Positions 62,177 to 64,000 of a stretch of DNA of 64,000 bases are shown one piece after another. Source of the DNA: DATEDA01 sp963789885. Lineage in GTDB: Bacteria > Pseudomonadota > Gammaproteobacteria > Burkholderiales > SG8-39. Positions within the stretch are counted from its first letter, which is position 1, and every line of letters begins with the position of its first letter. Made by a program: the position numbers and the translations under genes. The stretch lies in assembly GCA_963789885.1 (NCBI GenBank), contig CAWBNB010000017.1, positions 27,991 through 91,990 on the forward strand, read 5' to 3'. Under the pieces are notes generated by a model. The model was given only the letters and a program-made list of their open reading frames with translations. It was not told the origin of the DNA and did no database searches.

Positions 62177-63751
62177 ATGTCGGTCTCCGCGACTGCACTG
62201 CCGGGCGGCGGCGCCGCGCAACGCGAAGAGCGTCGAGTCATCCTCGCGTCGTCGCTCGGGACGGTCTTCGAGTGGTACGACTTCTACCTCTACGGCAGCC
62301 TCGCCGTGTTCTTCGGGCGGCTCTTCTTCCCGCCCGGGAACGACACCGCCGCGCTGCTCGCCAGCCTCGCGACCTTCGGCGCCGGCTTCGCGGTGCGGCC
62401 GTTCGGCGCGCTGATCTTCGGGCGGATCGGCGACATCATCGGCCGCAAGTACACGTTCCTCATCACGATCGTGGTGATGGGCCTCGCGACCTTCCTGACC
62501 GGTCTCGTCCCCACGTTCGCATCGATCGGCTGGTGGGCGCCGGCGCTCCTGGTGACGCTGCGCCTGCTGCAGGGTCTCGCGCTCGGCGGCGAGTACGGCG
62601 GCGCGGCGATCTACGTGGCCGAGCACGCGCCGAACGACCGGCGCGGCTACGACACGAGCTGGATCCAGACCACGGCGACGCTCGGGATCGTGCTCTCGCT
62701 CGTGATCATCCTCGCCTGCCGTCTCAACATGCCGTCCGAGACGTTCGCCGACTGGGGCTGGCGGGTCCCGTTCTGGTTCTCGGTGATCCTGCTCGGCGTC
62801 TCCGTCTACATCCGGCTGAAGCTGCAGGAGTCGCCGATATTCGCGGAGATCAAGGCGGAGGGCCGGACGTCCAAGGCGCCGCTGAAGGAGAGCTTCACCA
62901 ATCCGGCGAACCTGAAGCTCGTGCTGATCGCGCTGTTCGGTGCGGTGGCTGGCGAGGGCGTGGTCTGGTACACGGGCCAGTTCTACGCGCTCTTCTTCCT
63001 GATCGCGGTGCTGAAGGTCAACTACGTGACCGTCTACACCTGGATCAGCCTCGCACTCCTGATCGGGACGCCGTTCTTCATCGTGTTCGGCAGTCTCTCG
63101 GACCGGCTCGGGCGCAAGAAGATCATGATGGCCGGGTTCCTGCTCGCGGTGCTCACCTTCATCCCGATCTTCAAGGGATTCACGCACTTCGCGAACCCCG
63201 CGCTCGAGGAAGCGGCGGCCGCAAGCCCGGTGACCGTCTACGGCGCCAGCTGCGGCAAACCCTGCGATGGCGCCCGCGACTTCCTCGCGAAGAACGGCGT
63301 TCCCTACACGCACGCCGCGCCGCGCAAAGGCGACGAGCTCGTCATCACCATCGGCACGAAGGAGATCAAGGGGTTCGACGACAAGGCCTATGCCGCCGCG
63401 CTGAAAGTGGCGGGCTACCCGACCGCCGCGGACCCGGCGCGCATCAATCACGTTGCGGTCCTGCTGCTCCTCGTCGTACTGGTCATCTACGTGACGATGG
63501 TCTACGGACCGATCGCTGCGTTCCTGGTGGAGCTCTTCCCGACGCGCATCCGCTACAGCTCGCTGTCGCTGCCGTATCACATCGGCAACGGCTGGTTCGG
63601 CGGATTCGTGCCGCTGATCGCGACCTCGGTGGTGGTGGCGACGGGCAATATCTATTCCGGGCTGTATTACCCGATGGCGATCGCGGCGATGTCGTTCGTG
63701 GTCGGATCTCTCTTCGTCCCGGAGACCTTTCAGCGGGACATCAGGCAGTAA
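62177..63751 (+). CDS. MHS-family MFS transporter with an inserted soluble domain
   Basis: 524 residues of a metabolite:H+ symporter (MFS) with FEWYDFYLYG at the first helix, GRIGDIIGRKYTFL between helices 2 and 3, and LGGEYGGAAIYVAEHAP, all typical of ProP/KgtP-like proteins. About 80 extra residues (roughly 342–424) sit between transmembrane helices. They contain VTVYGASCGKPC followed by ARDFLAKNGVPYT, a pattern like glutaredoxin, with Cys359 and Cys363. ATG at 62177 has a strong GGAGAAGAGG ribosome site. Substrate unknown, perhaps a carboxylic acid. Confidence 0.9.
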   Translation: MSVSATALPGGGAAQREERRVILASSLGTVFEWYDFYLYGSLAVFFGRLFFPPGNDTAALLASLATFGAGFAVRPFGALIFGRIGDIIGRKYTFLITIVVMGLATFLTGLVPTFASIGWWAPALLVTLRLLQGLALGGEYGGAAIYVAEHAPNDRRGYDTSWIQTTATLGIVLSLVIILACRLNMPSETFADWGWRVPFWFSVILLGVSVYIRLKLQESPIFAEIKAEGRTSKAPLKESFTNPANLKLVLIALFGAVAGEGVVWYTGQFYALFFLIAVLKVNYVTVYTWISLALLIGTPFFIVFGSLSDRLGRKKIMMAGFLLAVLTFIPIFKGFTHFANPALEEAAAASPVTVYGASCGKPCDGARDFLAKNGVPYTHAAPRKGDELVITIGTKEIKGFDDKAYAAALKVAGYPTAADPARINHVAVLLLLVVLVIYVTMVYGPIAAFLVELFPTRIRYSSLSLPYHIGNGWFGGFVPLIATSVVVATGNIYSGLYYPMAIAAMSFVVGSLFVPETFQRDIRQ

Positions 63752-63826
63752 TCGGACGGGCGTTACTCCAGGGCCGGTTCCACCCGTATCCTCCTGTGGT
63801 GGAGCCGCAAGCCCGTCCTTCTGGAG

Positions 63827-63869
63827 GGCGTCGCGCCGCCATCACGCGGGCGCGACGCCTCTTTTTTTT
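63827..63869 (+). terminator. Strong rho-independent terminator after the MFS gene
   Basis: An 11-bp perfect stem (GGCGTCGCGCC at 63827–63837 and GGCGCGACGCC at 63849–63859), an 11-base loop, then TCTTTTTTTT. Confidence 0.88.
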
Positions 63870-63936
63870 GCGGATGCGGCGGCCTCCGGGTCGATGCGGC
63901 AAGACTTCGTCCAGCGGTTCCCCGATACTGCGCGCG

Positions 63937-63942
63937 TATAAT
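63937..63942 (+). promoter_or_regulatory. −10 element of the tRNA-Thr promoter
   Basis: A perfect TATAAT 12 bases before the tRNA start, placing the transcript start near 63949. The −35 is weak (CGGTTC region, 63915–63920). Confidence 0.6.
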
Positions 63943-63954
63943 CGCCGCGCCCGC

Positions 63955-64000
63955 GCCGGCTTAGCTCAGGGGTAGAGCAACCGCCTTGTAAGCGGTAGGT
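63955..64000 (+). tRNA. tRNA-Thr (anticodon TGT), truncated by window end
   Basis: The acceptor strand GCCGGCT, D-arm TAGCTCAGGGGTAGAGCA and anticodon arm with loop CTTGTAA (anticodon TGT, threonine) are present. The variable loop begins and the sequence then stops at the window edge, so the T-arm and 3' acceptor strand are missing. Being next to tuf/secE/rplK genes is common for such tRNAs but cannot be checked here. Confidence 0.92.

Overview
The window is a high-GC chromosomal stretch from a betaproteobacterium. Two long blocks of gene order are typical of that class: hpf–rpoN–lptB–lptA–lptC–kdsC–kdsD with hprK/ptsN/rapZ on the left, and mlaFED–mlaA–mlaC–mlaB–ibaG–murA–hisGDCBHAFIE–HIT–tatABC–petABC–sspAB on the right. 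The short HisG, the HprK/PtsN pair and the petABC–sspAB order fit this assignment. No rRNA, insertion sequence, phage gene or CRISPR array was seen. A tRNA-Thr begins at the right edge and is cut off.

Layout. 1–3.1 kb: the end of an AsmA-family gene, mutY and a convergent frameshifted LON-domain gene. 3.1–12.1 kb (minus strand): ubiX, rapZ, a damaged psiF-like gene, hprK, ptsN, hpf, rpoN, the lipopolysaccharide export genes lptB/A/C, and kdsC/kdsD of Kdo synthesis. 12.1–14.1 kb: a Kef-type cation/proton antiporter. 14.2–37.1 kb is the accessory region. It holds three prepilins (two are near-identical tandem copies), an ABC permease with a small partner protein, a membrane histidine kinase, a membrane adenylate cyclase, and an MSHA-like pilus or type II secretion-like assembly operon in the order M-L-N-E-G, then PilMN-, PilO- and MshK-like genes and two pilin-like genes. 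It ends with a sigma54 enhancer-binding response regulator and an ABC ATPase. 37.2–43.5 kb: the Mla phospholipid transport system, a second ABC exporter and ibaG. 43.5–51.6 kb: murA and the full histidine operon. 51.6–59.7 kb: a HIT protein, Tat translocase, a DegS-like protease, a Nif3-like protein, cytochrome bc1 and SspA/SspB. 59.8–64 kb: a PAS kinase/FixJ-type regulator pair, an MHS-type transporter and tRNA-Thr.

How the parts connect. The left and right blocks are envelope and housekeeping genes. The centre looks like one regulated surface-appendage or secretion system. A good sigma54 promoter match with a dyad upstream sits before the duplicated prepilins, and a second lies before the histidine kinase. 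The only sigma54 activator here is at the far end of the locus, and rpoN itself is in the window. The ABC transporter halves are split in the same way: permease next to the kinase, ATPase next to the activator, with the pilus operon between.

Sequence quality. At least five genes (LON-domain, psiF-like, the large pilin-like gene at 22.5–24.3 kb, the secretin, hisG) carry single-base frame changes while conserved protein sequence continues on both sides. Indel errors in the assembly are the simplest explanation, but real decay, especially of the secretin, cannot be excluded from the sequence alone.
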